From Helicostylum pulchrum (lineage: Eukaryota; Mucoromycota; Mucoromycetes; Mucorales; Mucoraceae), in assembly GCA_025677825.1 (NCBI GenBank), contig JAIXMO010000003.1:372001-436000 (forward strand): a stretch of DNA of 64,000 nucleotides, written 5' to 3'. Within the stretch, counting starts at the first letter, position 1. Every line of letters starts with the position of its first letter. Positions 35,795-48,638 of this stretch are shown in pieces. Both the position numbers and the translations under genes were made by a program. The notes beneath the pieces were generated by a model. The model made no database searches. It worked only from the letters and a program-made list of their open reading frames with translations, and was not told where the DNA came from.

Positions 35795-37753
35795 ATGAGA
35801 TCTGCCAAATTATTAAGGACTCCCACTTATACGGGTATCCTAAAAAAAAAAGTCGTTTGCCGGGGAGGATGCGCTAAAAAAAATGTGAAAGACAATGAAA
35901 AATCTTCGTTTCTCAAGTTTATCAATGGAAATGTAAGCAAAATTCTTATCTGGTCGATTGAGAACAATGTTCAAACAGGCTCTGCTTTGTTCGGTCTTTG
36001 GTTGGAAAGATACAATAAAGCCTGTAACGAGTATAATGAAGAATTGGCAGCTACTAAAAAGCCAGGTTATAATCCCCTTTTATGGAGTTCTATAATCGGT
36101 AAAGCACAAAGAAGGAAAAGATAAGCAAGTTATCGCGAAAATGGACAGGAACTACTGATAAGCGCGCGGAAAGTTCTGCTACTGCAGAAGGAAGAGTTTT
36201 ACTTAACTCTTCTAACAATACTGACCTTACAAGTGAAATCTATCAAGAGTCTTATGAAGTTGATAATGATAACGACTCTTCTGAAGTAAACCAAATTGTG
36301 ATAAGAGCTCATGATATCTCACTTGAGCTGCTGCACTCATTTGTCGCTAAGAAGATCCTTGGAAAACTTCGCGATAATGATAAACGAAGTATTTGTCTTG
36401 TGAACTTAATGGTGATGATATTGATACTAGTATGAAAACAAATTGGTGTCGAGATTTTAAAAAAAATTATTGACGCCAATTGAAGAAGAAACTACGAAAC
36501 TTTTACTATCAAAGAAGCTTCAACACTTGCAGACTCTAGTTTAGATCTCGACCCCGATAATATTGAGCTTATGGACGAACTAACGAACGAATGTACTGAT
36601 TTAGACGCTTTGCTGATCAGAATTAAAGCAAAATGAATGATCTTCTTGTTAATAAGCTCCGCAAATCTGATACTTATAGGATGCCAAAGGCACTTGATAT
36701 AGCGTTAGTGATTATCATATTTAAACTCATGCCCCATCAACTGATTCTTTTTTTTAAAATTTGAATATTTAGATAAACCGTTAGAGACAAAGGCTTCAAA
36801 ACTTACGTTCTACAGAAGGTTTGCGATACTACTGGACTTTATCTTTAGTGATATTAAAATTACATTAAATGATGGTGAAATAGTTTCAGAATCAACGAAA
36901 ATGGCAATGGGACGAAACGTACATGATGTATCCAATTTTTTCGGTAGAAGGATTGATCTTTTACTCACGATGAAAGACATTAAAATCGAATTATCGTCAA
37001 ATGAATGGAAGCCACAAAAAACCGAGCATCCCTATATAAAGCAGTAAAGCAATAACGTTCGCTCGAACTGTGCTATTTTAAGTAATATATGTATACAAAT
37101 CAATGGTGAAATTAGCAAACTTATTGCACTCGACTTTATAGGTTAGTATATAATATGATATCGTATTATATTATAATATTTTATACTGAATTATTTTGGT
37201 AGACAATAATAGGATATCTAGCTTAAAAAGAAATATTGATCAAAACTCAGTTAACATCCTACCAACATATCCTTATAGTCGATTAGCATCCCTTAAACAT
37301 CTCGTAATAATACAGTTCACAGTAAAAATAGTATTACTGAAGGAAAATTCAGAACATCTAATTATGCGATGATCCTTCCGCAAGTTCACCTATGGACGCC
37401 TTGTTACAACTTTTACTTCATCTAAATAGCCTCGTTTGCCATAGTTATCTACAGGGAAAGAAGATGTATTCGTTGCGAACACAATTGAATCCTTGATTCT
37501 GCTGACCAACATCGCTCATATACAAGCTTTCAAAAAGACGATTATATCGCTATTTAAATGGAGGGATTTTCTCCAAGCTACAACCTATGGATTAAAAGCA
37601 TGCTTGGCAAACCAGCCGCTCTTGAATATCAGATGTCTTGGTTCCAATGATGATGTACCTTCAACACCAGTAATATTTTTTGCTCCTAAAAATGTAAGAC
37701 TAAAGAATCACGACCTCCATAGTCCGCCAATTGAATTGGACGTAGCAATATAA
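35795..37753 (+). pseudogene. Decayed nuclease-like Mucorales family gene (GRRID / NEWK type)
   Basis: A run of coding-like segments in changing frames. The first, 35795-36124, starts with ATG and reads SKILIWSIENNVQTGSALFGLWL. After a frame change near 36115-36135 an acidic segment continues to about 36430, then more breaks. From about 36775 (after an AG acceptor) the frame reads DKPLETKASKLTFYRRFAIL, later FFGRRIDLLLTMKD and IELSSNEWKPQ, then a stop at about 37045. The same frame resumes with NNVRSNCAILSNIC. The last piece ends at 37753. GRxID followed by E-L-S-S-N-E-W-K is the core of a protein family I know as expanded in Mucorales, and its D...E-x-x-x-W-K layout resembles a PD-(D/E)XK nuclease (inference). 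Several frame changes and stops make it a pseudogene. Confidence 0.65.
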
Positions 37754-37826
37754 AACAAATAAGGATTTTATTTTTACCTCTTATTAGTTTTTTTTTTTCC
37801 TCTTTTATATTTGAAAATAACAAGAA

Positions 37827-40482
37827 ATGACGTTTGGATCTGACCTAAAAGTAAAATAAAATATATATTTTTATTTAACATCTCTACACATACCTAATCT
37901 TTTATTTGCGAAAAAAAAGGACCAAATACCCTCCATATTAACTTATGTTGGCGATGGTATTCATTCTTTAACTCAGTTCCGTAGCTTTATAAAAGACAAG
38001 AGTAGTATTGAACGTGAATATGCTCAAAAACTCGATAACCTTACCAGAAAATACAAGTCGAATACCAATAAAAAAAACATATCTACGCCCGGAGATACAC
38101 AACAAGACGAGTGGGATTGGGAAGATAGTTCAAGGTAAAAGCTTCGTACACTCTCCTTTTTTTGTGTGTATATGCTGAATATGAATAATTTTTAGTACTA
38201 CTTCTTCTGCTTGGTGTCAACTTTTAAACCAAACTTCACTTGTAGCTAAAAGTAGACTCAAGTTGGTAGATGATTTAAATAATATGGTGGTGGATTCATT
38301 AAGAGGTGCAGCTGCGAGAAAAGATGATGCTAAAAAAAAGGTAAAGCATATTTTTTTTTTTAATTTATTCTCCCTTTTTTTAAACCAAAAAGTAAATAGC
38401 ATGCTGCGTTCTATCAGAAGTTAAAAAATGAAAGAGACAAAACTTATGCCGAAAAGGATAAAGCAAAACAATTATATGATGAATCTTGCATTGAAATAGA
38501 AAATTTAAAGGCGAAATTAAATAAAACTGGAGATCAGGATAAAGTAAGTTAATTTTCCTTTTAGCAAAGTTTTTAGTGTAGTAAGATTAATTTTCTTTGT
38601 AAAAAAAGGTTCAAAGACAATTAGAAAATGCTCTTTTAGACTGCGATAATAAAAAGGTATAAAGAACTGCTTGGCTTCATTATCATTTTTTTTCTTAACA
38701 ATTTTTTTTCTTGGCGTGAATTTATATAGAATTTATACCTGCTGTCAATTGGCGTTGCAAATGCTGAGAGATCCAAGTATTTTGAAGAAGATATTCCTAT
38801 CTTGGCAGATGTAAGTAATACATTTTTTTTCTTACTGCTGAAACTAATTACGTATAAAAAAAGCACTTGCAAGATTTAGATGCTGCTCGTATACTAGCTT
38901 TAAAATCCATTTTGAAAAATTATATTGACCTTGAATCCAAATTATTAACTACAGTGCAAAAATGCCATGATGATAGTTTAGTCTCGATAGAGTCACTGGA
39001 TCCTGAAGTGGATGCAGGCGTGTTTATTCGAAGTGCGTTAGGTAACATGGACCCAACCGAAAGAGCTGCTAATGTTCAGTTTACGTTTATGCCTTGGAAT
39101 GGTGGTGTACATGCTGCAGAAACAATTATTGATAGAGTAAGTATCTTTTTTTTTTCTTTTTTTTTTTTTTTGGAAAAAGGTGTATGTATATTTATCAGTT
39201 TTAGTGTAGGATAATAGCTTAGTAGCGAATGAGGCATCAGTGATTTTCTTGAATAATAAATTGATGAAGGATCGTAAACAGTTGGATGTCTTGGCAGATG
39301 ACTTGTCAAAGAAATCAACGGAATTAAATAAAATAGAATCTTTGGTGGGATCCATAGAGAATAAGGCTTCGCCGGATTATGATAAATCAAAGGAGGTAAA
39401 TTAAAATCAACCGAGAAAAATATATATACTTATACATAATTTAAATAATAGAAATTGATGGAACTCATTAGAGATATTACATTATTATCAACACAAAAGG
39501 TTAGAACGAAGAGTGAAGTGGATTTAATTATACGAAATATTGGTGGTAAGTTAAAATGTACACATAAAAAAAAAAGGCTTGAAATATTGGGAAGATTAAA
39601 AAAAAAATAGATGATGGATTACGAGCGCAGAGTCACGACTTTAAATCTTCGTCTTTTACTATACCAACGTCATGCGATTACTGTAAAGGAACAATGTGGG
39701 GAATATCCAATAAAGGGTTTACATGTAAGTCATGTGGATTCAATTGTCATGCCAAATGTGAAATGAAGGTTGCACCCAACTGTAGCAAAGTAAAAGGCCA
39801 AATTAACGCACAACCAACCATGTCCTCCAGCGCATCTATATTATCTGCCCCCAGCATCAGATCTGTTAGAAAGCCGAGTGTCAACGAGCTACCACGCTCA
39901 ATTCCAACAAGTACTGTATCTACAGCACCTACAACACCCAATAACACATACACTCCACCAAGTACAGTAGAAGGAGCAGAGCTTCGATCTCTGTACAGCT
40001 ACGAATCTCAAAACTCGGACGAATTAAGTATAGCAGAAGGCGACTTATTACATATTGTTGAACATGACGATGGTACAGGCTGGATTAAAGCTCAACTTGG
40101 AAATAAAATTGGATTGATTCCTGCTAATTATGTAGAGTATTTGGATGATGGTCGTTCGGTTACTTATACCACTGAAGAAGATGTTTATGATAATGATGCG
40201 CCTATGATAAAACAACCTGCTTACCAAGATTTACCTTCGACACCTAATATAGCTGCCTCGTCAACACCACCATCACAACTACCAACACCACCACAACCTT
40301 CTCTTCCTACTAATGAAACTGTAGTAGCTCTATATGATTTTCAAGCGGTGAATGCAGAGGAATTAAATATTAAACAAGGAGATACGATTATTGTTACAAA
40401 TAAGGATGATAGTGGGTGGTGGGAAGGTACGTTAAATGGTCAGTCTGGTATATTCCCCGCCAACTACGTTGTTGCAACCTAA
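37827..40482 (+). CDS. BZZ1: Bzz1-type F-BAR / C1 / double SH3 protein
   Basis: Ten exons (37827-37850, 37920-38134, 38196-38340, 38400-38543, 38609-38656, 38730-38810, 38864-39136, 39210-39395, 39452-39545, 39611-40482) give 693 residues. The FCH/F-BAR domain starts at about residue 9 (IKDKSSIEREYAQKLDNL) with coiled coil to about 400. A C1 zinc finger lies at about 410-459 (HDF...CDYC...CKSC...CHAKC). SH3-1 at about 525-580 (LYSYESQNSDELSIAEGD) and SH3-2 at about 638-691 (ALYDFQAVNAEELNIKQGD) are separated by a Pro/Thr linker. Family role: binds WASP/Las17 at endocytic sites and drives Arp2/3 actin polymerisation. The first exon codes for only eight residues. Confidence 0.95.
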
Positions 40483-40497
40483 AAAAAAACTATCAAG

Positions 40498-40529
40498 GTT
40501 TCGCGGGATGCAATACTCCCACGCGAAAC
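40498..40529. repeat. GC-capped hairpin after BZZ1 stop
   Basis: GTTTCGCG (40498-40505) pairs with CGCGAAAC (40522-40529). The stem continues inward as GG with CC around a bulged A, leaving a loop of about ten bases. It lies 16 bases after the stop codon and is followed by a CTTTTT-repeat tract, resembling a bacterial-style terminator although this is a eukaryotic gene. Confidence 0.9.
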
Positions 40530-41796
40530 TACCCTTTCTTTTTCTTTTTCTTTTTCTTTATAAATAATATAGTTTCGTGACAATGGCTTTTATACATGTA
40601 TGTAAAAGTGTTTGTGTTTTATTTATTGTATTGTTGAAAATATGTGCCAGCAGTTCAATTTGAAAAAACGTTTTCTTTTTTTTTTTTGTGGGGTACTTTT
40701 TATAACTGTAATTGCGGGAAAATCCTACAATGGTTACTGACGTAGACTTTGCAAAAAATTGTAACAGAAATGAAAGATTGTAGGCAACTATGGTATAGAA
40801 TGTCAATAGCGGTATTAATCTTATAACGTATATCAGGATTAAAATGCCTTATAGAGTTACTTGATGAGTACGAATGTACACCGAGATTCTGACGGATGAT
40901 TATTTTTCAGTCTGAATAAAATACAGAATTTCCGTTTTCCTTTACCTTACCGACTTATACTCGCGGTACCTTAAAAAAAACTAAAAAGCCATGATGAAGT
41001 TCGTACCGCGTACTCACTGAAAAAAAAATCCCGTTTTCTTCATGATAGGCTGATGATCATATATGTTAATTGTACCTCCGGGAGAAAATTCTTAATAGTT
41101 TTTAAATACTGGGAGCAATAGAATCTTACTAAATTAAATTTTCACCGATCATGCAAATGTGGTAAGTATCTTCATATCACCTGCAGAAAAATATATCGTG
41201 TGTATTTTTATTTTATTTTACAGTTTTTATGTATTTTATAATCTACGTTTTATCTCTTTTTGATCTATACGTCAAAATAAATCACTTTTTGTTTGCAGTT
41301 CGGCTTTATGGTATTTTTTTTTAATTAAAATATACAACATGCTAACAAAACAAAAAGAAAGCTTTAGGAACATGTACTTTTTCAGTAATCTTTCACTTCT
41401 AAAGTCAAAGCGAACGCGCGGGGGGGGGGGGGGGAAGAAGATCCATGTGGATACCCCCTAACCTATCATAAAGGACTTTAGGTTACATTTTTTTCTTTGC
41501 TCTCCCGAAAGAAAGAAAAAAAAACTTTGGGTCGGGAAACTGGTAAAATACTTTTTTTTTATACCTGTTCCACAAAATCAATGTATGATCTTAAAGTACA
41601 CTATACTTTGAAGAGCTTGCAAAATGAAAAAATAAATTTTCTTTGTCTGACCGGGAAAACATAACGTTTCGTCGATATGCATACATTCTTTACCAGTTAC
41701 CGGTTTTACGTATTATATTTTGATATAAATACGAGTGCATATTTTCGGTATTATCCTTTTTTATATTATTACTATCTTTTTATATAATAATTAACA
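40530..41796. other. Intergenic and alpha-glucosidase promoter
   Basis: No gene is seen. There is a poly(G) run at 41420-41434. A TATAAATA box at 41724-41731 lies 66 bases before the alpha-glucosidase start. Confidence 0.5.
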
Positions 41797-44700
41797 ATGA
41801 CAAAGATCTCTTTTATCTTTGTTGCTATTGCACTTACTTTCTCTAGTAGTGTACTTTGTCAGTCAGAGGCCACCTACGGTACTTCTAAATGCATCTTTTC
41901 TTTTTATGCATACTAATCGTAGTACTTTTTTGTAGCTGTAAGCTCTTCCGCTCCTGGTTATAAGGTCGATGGAAAGGCTACCAAAACAAAATCCGGACTT
42001 CAAATTCCTCTCATCCTCAATTCTGGAAATGAGGGTGTTGATATGTTTGGTAAAACCATTAGTGAACTTTTGGTTGACGTTGAATACGAAACAGAGGACA
42101 GACTTCACGTCAAGGTAAGCTTCTTTTTTTTTATCAAATAGCATATTTATAAATAAATTAACCGCATAGTATATATAGATTTCAGATAAAGCTGGAAAGC
42201 AACCTCTTGTTCCTGACTCTCCATTAGGTTTTGAAAGACCCCAGTTATCTTCTTCCGTCAAACATGCCAATTATGATTTCTTGTATACTGCTCAGCCTTT
42301 TGGGTTTAAAGTTGTCCGTAAATCTGATAAAATAGCCATCTTTGATACAGCTAGTTTACCCATTGTATTCGAAGACCAATATCTTGAAATCTCTACCAAG
42401 GTTCCTAGCGATGCAAACATTTATGGCTTTGGTGAGGTTACTGCACCTTTCAAACGTACCACTGTAAGTCTTTTTTTTTTCTTCGAAAAGGAAATATTTT
42501 TTATTAACTTTGTAAAAAAAAACTTAGAATGTAACAACTATCTTTGCCCGTGATAATCCAGATGAGTAAGTTTATTTTATATATATATCAAATGAAACGA
42601 AAAAAAAAAAAATCTAATATGCCTTTATAGCATGTACCGTAATATTTATGGCTCTCATCCTTTCTATACCGAAATTCGTGACGGAAAAGCTCATGCTGCT
42701 TTACTTATGTCCAGTCACGGTATGGACGTGGTTACAGCAGAGGGTCGTATCACTTATAAAGTCATTGGTGGTGTACTTGACTTTTACTTTTTCGTTCCCA
42801 AATCTGGAAAGCCTAACGATGTTAGTATTGCCTATACTGACTTGATCGGCAAGCCTATGATGCCTTCTCATTGGATGCTCGGATGGCATCATTGTCGTTA
42901 TGGTTATAAAGATATCGAAGCTGTTGAAACTGTGATTAGAAAATACAAGGAATCCAATATTCCTCGTAAGTTTTATTTTATTTTATTTTTTCTAAAAAAA
43001 ATATACTAACATTTATTTTTAGTTGAAACTGCTTGGGTTGATATTGATTATATGGATGAAACAAAAGATTTTACTGTTGATAATGCTAAATTTCCTTTGG
43101 ATCGTATGATTGCTTTAGGTAAAAATCTTCATGAAAACAAGCAAAAGTACGTGGTTATGGTTGATCCTGCAATCAGTGCAAACACTACTTACTCTACCTA
43201 CACTCGTGGTGTAGAGATGGATGTCTTTATCAAGAACCCTGATGGCACAGATTACATTGGTTCAGTATGGCCAGGTTATACCACTTTTCCTGATTGGTGG
43301 CATCCTAATGCTACCGAGTACTGGACTAAAGAAATCGTTGATTGGGTCGCTCTTCTTGACTTGGATGGTCTTTGGATCGATATGAATGAACCCGCTAGTT
43401 TCTGTTTGGGCTCTTGTGGCTCTGGAAAGATTGATGCTGGAAAGCAACCGTATCGTTGGGACTTGCCTCAAGATGTTCAAGACAAGAATCACGCTGATCA
43501 AGAAGCTGCTTTAATTGCCATGGGTAACCCTGCTGGTGAAACCCGTAACTTGCTTTATCCCAAGTACGCTATCAATAACGGTGCAGGCAACCTTTCCGAA
43601 CTCACTGTAGCTATGACTGCTGTTCATCACGGTGGGATTCCTCATTATGATATTCATAATCTTTATGGACATGCTGAGAGTTATATCACTCGTAATGTAA
43701 GTATCCCCCCTTCATCACATTTTCTTCGAAGTATAAACTTATAATTTGTATTTTTATAGGCCATGATCAAACATAAAGAAAATACTCGTCCTTTTGTATT
43801 GACTCGTTCTAGTTTCATTGGTTCCGGTACTCATGTTGGTCACTGGACCGGTGATAACCATTCATTATGGGGTTACTTGAAGGTCTCTCTTGCCAACGTT
43901 CTCAGTATGCAATTATTCGGTATTACTTACTCCGGTGCTGATGTCTGCGGTTTCAACCAAAATACTACTGAAGAATTATGTACTAGATGGCAAGCAATCG
44001 GTTCATTCTATCCTTTCGCTAGAAACCACAATGCTATTGGGCAGGCCGATCAAGAACCTTATCTCTGGGAAAGCACTGCTGAAGCTTCTCGTAGAGCCCT
44101 TGGTGTTCGTTATGCTTTACTTCCTTACATTTACACTGTCTTTGAAGAATCTAACCGTTTAGGTACTGGTGTCTGGCGTTCTCTTATTTTTGAGTACCCT
44201 AGTCAAAATGAACTCGCTTCTAACGATGTTCAAATCTTGGTCGGTACTGATATTCTTCTTTCTCCAGTTCTTGATGAAGGAAAGACTACTGTTGATGCTC
44301 AATTCCCCAAGGGTATTTGGTACGATTGGTACACCTATGAAGCTATTACTGTTAAATCAGGTACACAAGATGTTACTCTTGATGCTCCTTTGGTCCATAT
44401 TCCTGTTCATATTCGTGGTGGTGCCATTATCCCTACCAAAACACCTAAATACACTGTTGATGAAACTTACGAAACAGATTATAACCTTATTATCGCTCTT
44501 GATGAAAATGATCAGTCTACTGGTAGACTTTATATTGATGATGGCGATTCATTAAACGTTGAAAGCTCCTCTGATGTTACATTCACTTACAAGAACAAAA
44601 AATTAACTGCTACTGGTAGCTTTGAATATGGTAGCCCACAAAAGATTAGCACTATTACCATCATTGGTAAGGCTGCTGCTAAACTCTCTAGCGCTCGTAT

Positions 44701-44800
44701 TGGTAAAACTGATTTGAAATTGGAACAAGCCAATGGTGCTGCTGTTATTGAAAATACAAGTATTGCTTTAACTGAAGGTTTCACTATTAAGTTTAAGTAA
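41797..44800 (+). CDS. Secreted GH31 alpha-glucosidase
   Basis: Seven exons (41797-41878, 41936-42114, 42179-42463, 42528-42565, 42631-42965, 43023-43696, 43760-44800) give 877 residues. The signal peptide is MTKISFIFVAIALTFSSSVLC, so the enzyme is extracellular or wall-bound. The GH31 catalytic nucleophile is Asp of LWIDMNEPASF (about residue 426). HCRYGYKD, WVDIDYMD, RPFVLTRSSF, GHWTGDNHS (acid/base region) and SGADVCGF are all intact. It hydrolyses terminal alpha-1,4-glucose from maltose and starch oligomers. Several N-glycosylation sequons (for example NTTYS, NATEY, NLSEL) fit secretion. The codon pattern is biased toward CTT/GTT/GCT as in highly expressed genes here. Sucrase-isomaltase-like activity is an alternative within the same family. 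Confidence 0.95.
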
Positions 44801-45031
44801 TTTTTTAAATAAATATAATTTAATATTGTTGTACGAAACGCCCGATTTTTTTTTTTTTTTACAAAATTTTACAATTTTATTTTAATAATAATAATAAAGA
44901 AGAGGGATGAATGTACACATCAATAAAGTGGAAGTTAAAAGGATATATAAATAGTTGATGAAGAGTTTTTTTTTTCTTTTTGGTAAAAAAACCAAGCTTT
45001 TGTAGTTGAAAGAAAGATGAATATAATTGAT

Positions 45032-47221
45032 TTAGAAACGTTTGAACATGGCACGAGGATCTAAATCGCCGAATATATCCATAGTAAACATTGGTTTTTC
45101 AATAATGGGCTGAATAACTTGAGCTGGTGGTGTTTGAATATCTTCATCAATAGAGGATGAAGAACAGAATTCTAAATAAATAAATAAATTAGTAACGCAA
45201 ATATATACATATATACTAAACTGTATAGTACGTTACCTTGCCATGGGTCATCATCGTCTTCATCGCTTTGTTGGAAATCAAATTCTTTAACCTCTGGTTT
45301 AGGTTCTTCCTTGACTATTGCTGTAACAGGTGGTGGAATACCTCTTAACGCAGCGTAAGGATCATTGTCATCAACAACTTTTGTAGAGGCATGGAATTGC
45401 GAGAATACACTTGGATCAAACATAGGAGTGAATCGAGATTCTGTTACTAAAATTTATATTGTTATGATTAGTTTATCCTTTTTAAGGTATCAACATCAAT
45501 TGTTACCATCATCTTTTTTCAAAGCGTTTGTGGAGTTAGACGGTGACAATGGGGAAAGGAGCGGAGCTGGAGACAACATGCCACCAGCATATGTTGCTTT
45601 TCGGATAGTCTTTTCCAATTTAAGACCTGATAACTCCATAATGATGCTATCAAATGAGTTCGGGGTTGCAATGGCTTTTGAAGTACTGGGTGTGACAACG
45701 GGTGAGGCTGAGGCTGACGCATTACCGCGAATAGGAGCTGAGTTTAGAATATAATTGTGTGAGCATATAAACATTCTCAAAATAGATTAATGTGCACTTA
45801 CATGGTGATTGAATACTATTTCCAAAATTAACCAAAGTTGGAGACTATATTTATAGTGTTTTTTAGTTAGACTTGGCAGCTGATATTTATTAAGGTTATC
45901 ATATTTTTTTTTACCTTTAACTGTCTGCTCTGCTCACGTTGTTGGGATTGAACAAAAGATTTGTTTGCTTGAGCAACATTGATTTTTAAAGAAGGTACAG
46001 CCTTTTGCTCTACTTCTTTGATAGGTACGGGTACCTCTTCTACTACAGGAAGAGCTGTTGGTTCAGCTTGTACAGCTTGTTCGGCTTGTACAGCTTCTTC
46101 GGTTTGAGGTAAAATTTCTTCGGCGACAAAGTCTTTTGATTCAATTGAGCTACGGCATCGTTCCGCGATTTCTTCGGCAGTTAAGAGACTAGCGCCACAC
46201 GAAGTTGCAGGTGTAGAAGTGGAAGAACGAGCACTATCTGAAGAACTACGGTTACTATTCATGCTACGACGCTTGCTGCTAACATAGTCTTCTTGAGGTT
46301 GACTTTTAGTAGATACAAAACTCTTGGCAGAGAATGACGAATGGCTGCTTTCAGTCGAGGCTCTACCAACTGGAGAAGCGGGAGGAGGAAGAGCGAATGC
46401 ACGAGGGTTACTGTATTCGGAAGTAGTATTGACAGTAGTGGGAGGGGTAGATGCAGCAATACAGCTACTTTCTACGTACTCTTCATCGTCGTCATCTTTC
46501 ATAATGTTCATTTCACTGTCAGCAATCAAAGGAACACGAGAGAAACCTGAAACTATTTTTGTTCTAGATTTGGTCACAATAGGAAGGCCATCTTCGGTAA
46601 ATTGCTTAGCGAGCAAAGAGCGGACCTTATCCTTATGAGTTTGAAGCAATGCGCGATCGAGCCACTTGCTTTCATAATATTTTTGTCTCATAAAAGCGCG
46701 AACATCATCATCAGACTCAGGCTCTGGAGAATCATGCGTGCTGTAGTTGCTAAGCCAGATCTTGAGGGCAACGCCGTTACCGCCTTGCTTGAGAGCGAGT
46801 AATTCAGCACCAGAGAATTTGCTTGCTGAAATGGCCTTGACACGATGTCCGACTTCACGACTTTAAACGATAGTTTTGTTAGTATAATGTATTGTTTATG
46901 TTATAGTATGTTCTACTTACATTAGCCCGGAACATCTGGCACAAATAAACGTTTGAAGAGTAGTGTTTACAAAGAAAGGACTCTAAATAGGAACAATGTT
47001 TGTTAAGATGCGGCTGAATGGGATATACATGATCTATATAGCACGTACCTTGGTTGGACAATCAAAACATTTTTTGTTTGCCTTCAAACGTAACAAATCC
47101 CGTACTTTCCTACATGATTGAAAAAGTAGTAATTAGAACCACGAATATAAACCAAGTCTATAGTTAAACTGCCATACTTTTGGTTAAGATCTTCTTGTTT
47201 TCTGGCAAGAAATAAAGACAT
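45032..47221 (-). CDS. AGFG-type ArfGAP protein
   Basis: Eight exons (47178-47221, 47049-47109, 46921-46982, 45915-46860, 45802-45844, 45507-45737, 45237-45440, 45032-45171) join in phase to 576 residues. The ArfGAP zinc finger is C29-x2-C32-x16-C49-x2-C52 (NKKCFDC ... FICARC), followed by GLIREVGHRVKAIS with the arginine finger at about 57 and LKQGGNGVALKIWL. Residues about 135-390 are Ser/Thr/Pro-rich and disordered with a Glu/Val/Gln patch. The C-terminus holds DPYAALRG and DDPW-type acidic motifs that look like adaptor/clathrin-binding peptides. This is the AGFG/HRB branch of ArfGAPs, which act in endocytic or Golgi vesicle traffic. Exon 1 was set to end at a GTATGG donor because it alone keeps the frame. 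Confidence 0.9.
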
Positions 47222-47440
47222 GTTGATAATAAGTTATTATTTTTTTCAATTAAAAAAAAGTTTAATTGTGAAGAGAAAAGAAATCAGAAATTCAATTCGA
47301 AATTGGGCTGAGCTTTTTTATAATAATTCGAATGGACAAAGCGTGGCTTATTTTCGTATTACTTGTTTAAGAAAAAGTATATCATCAAATTACTTTTTTA
47401 CCTTTTCCTTTCTTATCAAGTTTTTCGGCCTTGTGTTCCC

Positions 47441-48638
47441 ATGGTTTCTATTGTTAAGAATTCGCTTTTGCGTACGCCCCTTCGTGCCGTTTGGGAGGTA
47501 GCAGGATACCAAACAGAAACTTTATTATGGCCCGCTACAACACAAAAGAAAACTATCCTTCTCTTTATTCCCGGTAATCCCGGTTTAGTAGAGTACTATA
47601 CTAGTTTTCTTCAAGGCATTCACGAAGCCATTGCATCCCCTTCATTCGAAATCATTGGTGGTAAATATTACACACATTATATACTGTAAAATTATTTGCT
47701 CACTATTATTGTATAAAGTTTCTCATAAAGGTCATTCAGTTAATTACCATGAGAACAATTCAGGGGAGAAGACTGTGTACTCATTAGAAGATCAAATTCA
47801 ACATAAAGTCGATTGCATAGATACACTTATTAAGCAAAATGGACCTGAAACAAACTTTATTCTTGTTGCTCACTCTATCGGCTCTTATATTTCTGCAGAA
47901 GTTTTGAAGAAGAGACCAAATCATGGTATTTCTCGTGTAATTGGGCTTTTCCCTACTTTAAGAGATATTGCTATCACACCTAACGGTGTTAACATCACCG
48001 TAAGTAACAGAAAGAAAAAGTATTTAATAATATTTGCCTATTCTAATTGACCAATATAAAGCGTTTGGTGAACACCATACCTGCTTCAGCGTTCGGTATT
48101 GCAGGCTCACTTATCTCTTGTTTAGCTCCTCCTTTACGTCAATTAATTGTTGGGATTGCCACAGGGCAATCTGGAGAAGGATTGCAGGTTACTGCTCATC
48201 AGTTATTACACTCTTCTGTTTTGAAAAATGTAATTACATTGGCACGTTTTGAAATGGAAACAGTCAAGGACTTGGATCATGATTTTTATTCCAAGCACCT
48301 TGATAGATTTATCCTTTATTATTCATCAATCGATCAATGGGCACCTAAAGACCATTATGACTACATGAAGAAACATTTCCCTAAGGGTATATAATTAAGA
48401 CTTTCTTTTAAAAAATATTGCCTTACTAATGATATATATATATAAATAGGAACTATTCACCTTTGTACCGAAAACATACCCCATGCTTTTTGTTTAGGTA
48501 TGATTTTTTTTAAAAAAATACTTTCTCCACCACCATTCTCCATGTCTAATAATGTCTTATTTTTTAGAGTCTAAGCATGTCGATTATATGGCCGAAAAGG
48601 TTAAAAGTTGGATAAAAGAAGATGTGGTATCTGCTTAA
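47441..48638 (+). CDS. LDAH: Lipid-droplet-associated hydrolase (LDAH)
   Basis: Five exons (47441-47660, 47719-47999, 48062-48386, 48450-48497, 48568-48638) give 314 residues of an alpha/beta hydrolase. LLFIPGNPGLVEYY near the N-terminus is the LDAH oxyanion region. LVAHSIGSYI is the nucleophile elbow with Ser at about 126. The catalytic His lies in ENIPHAFCL, and RFILYYSSIDQWAP carries the acid. Family proteins sit on lipid droplets and act in sterol ester or triacylglycerol turnover. It is head-to-head with the ArfGAP gene, with 219 bases between start codons. A second ATG upstream in another frame is not used in this model. Confidence 0.92.
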
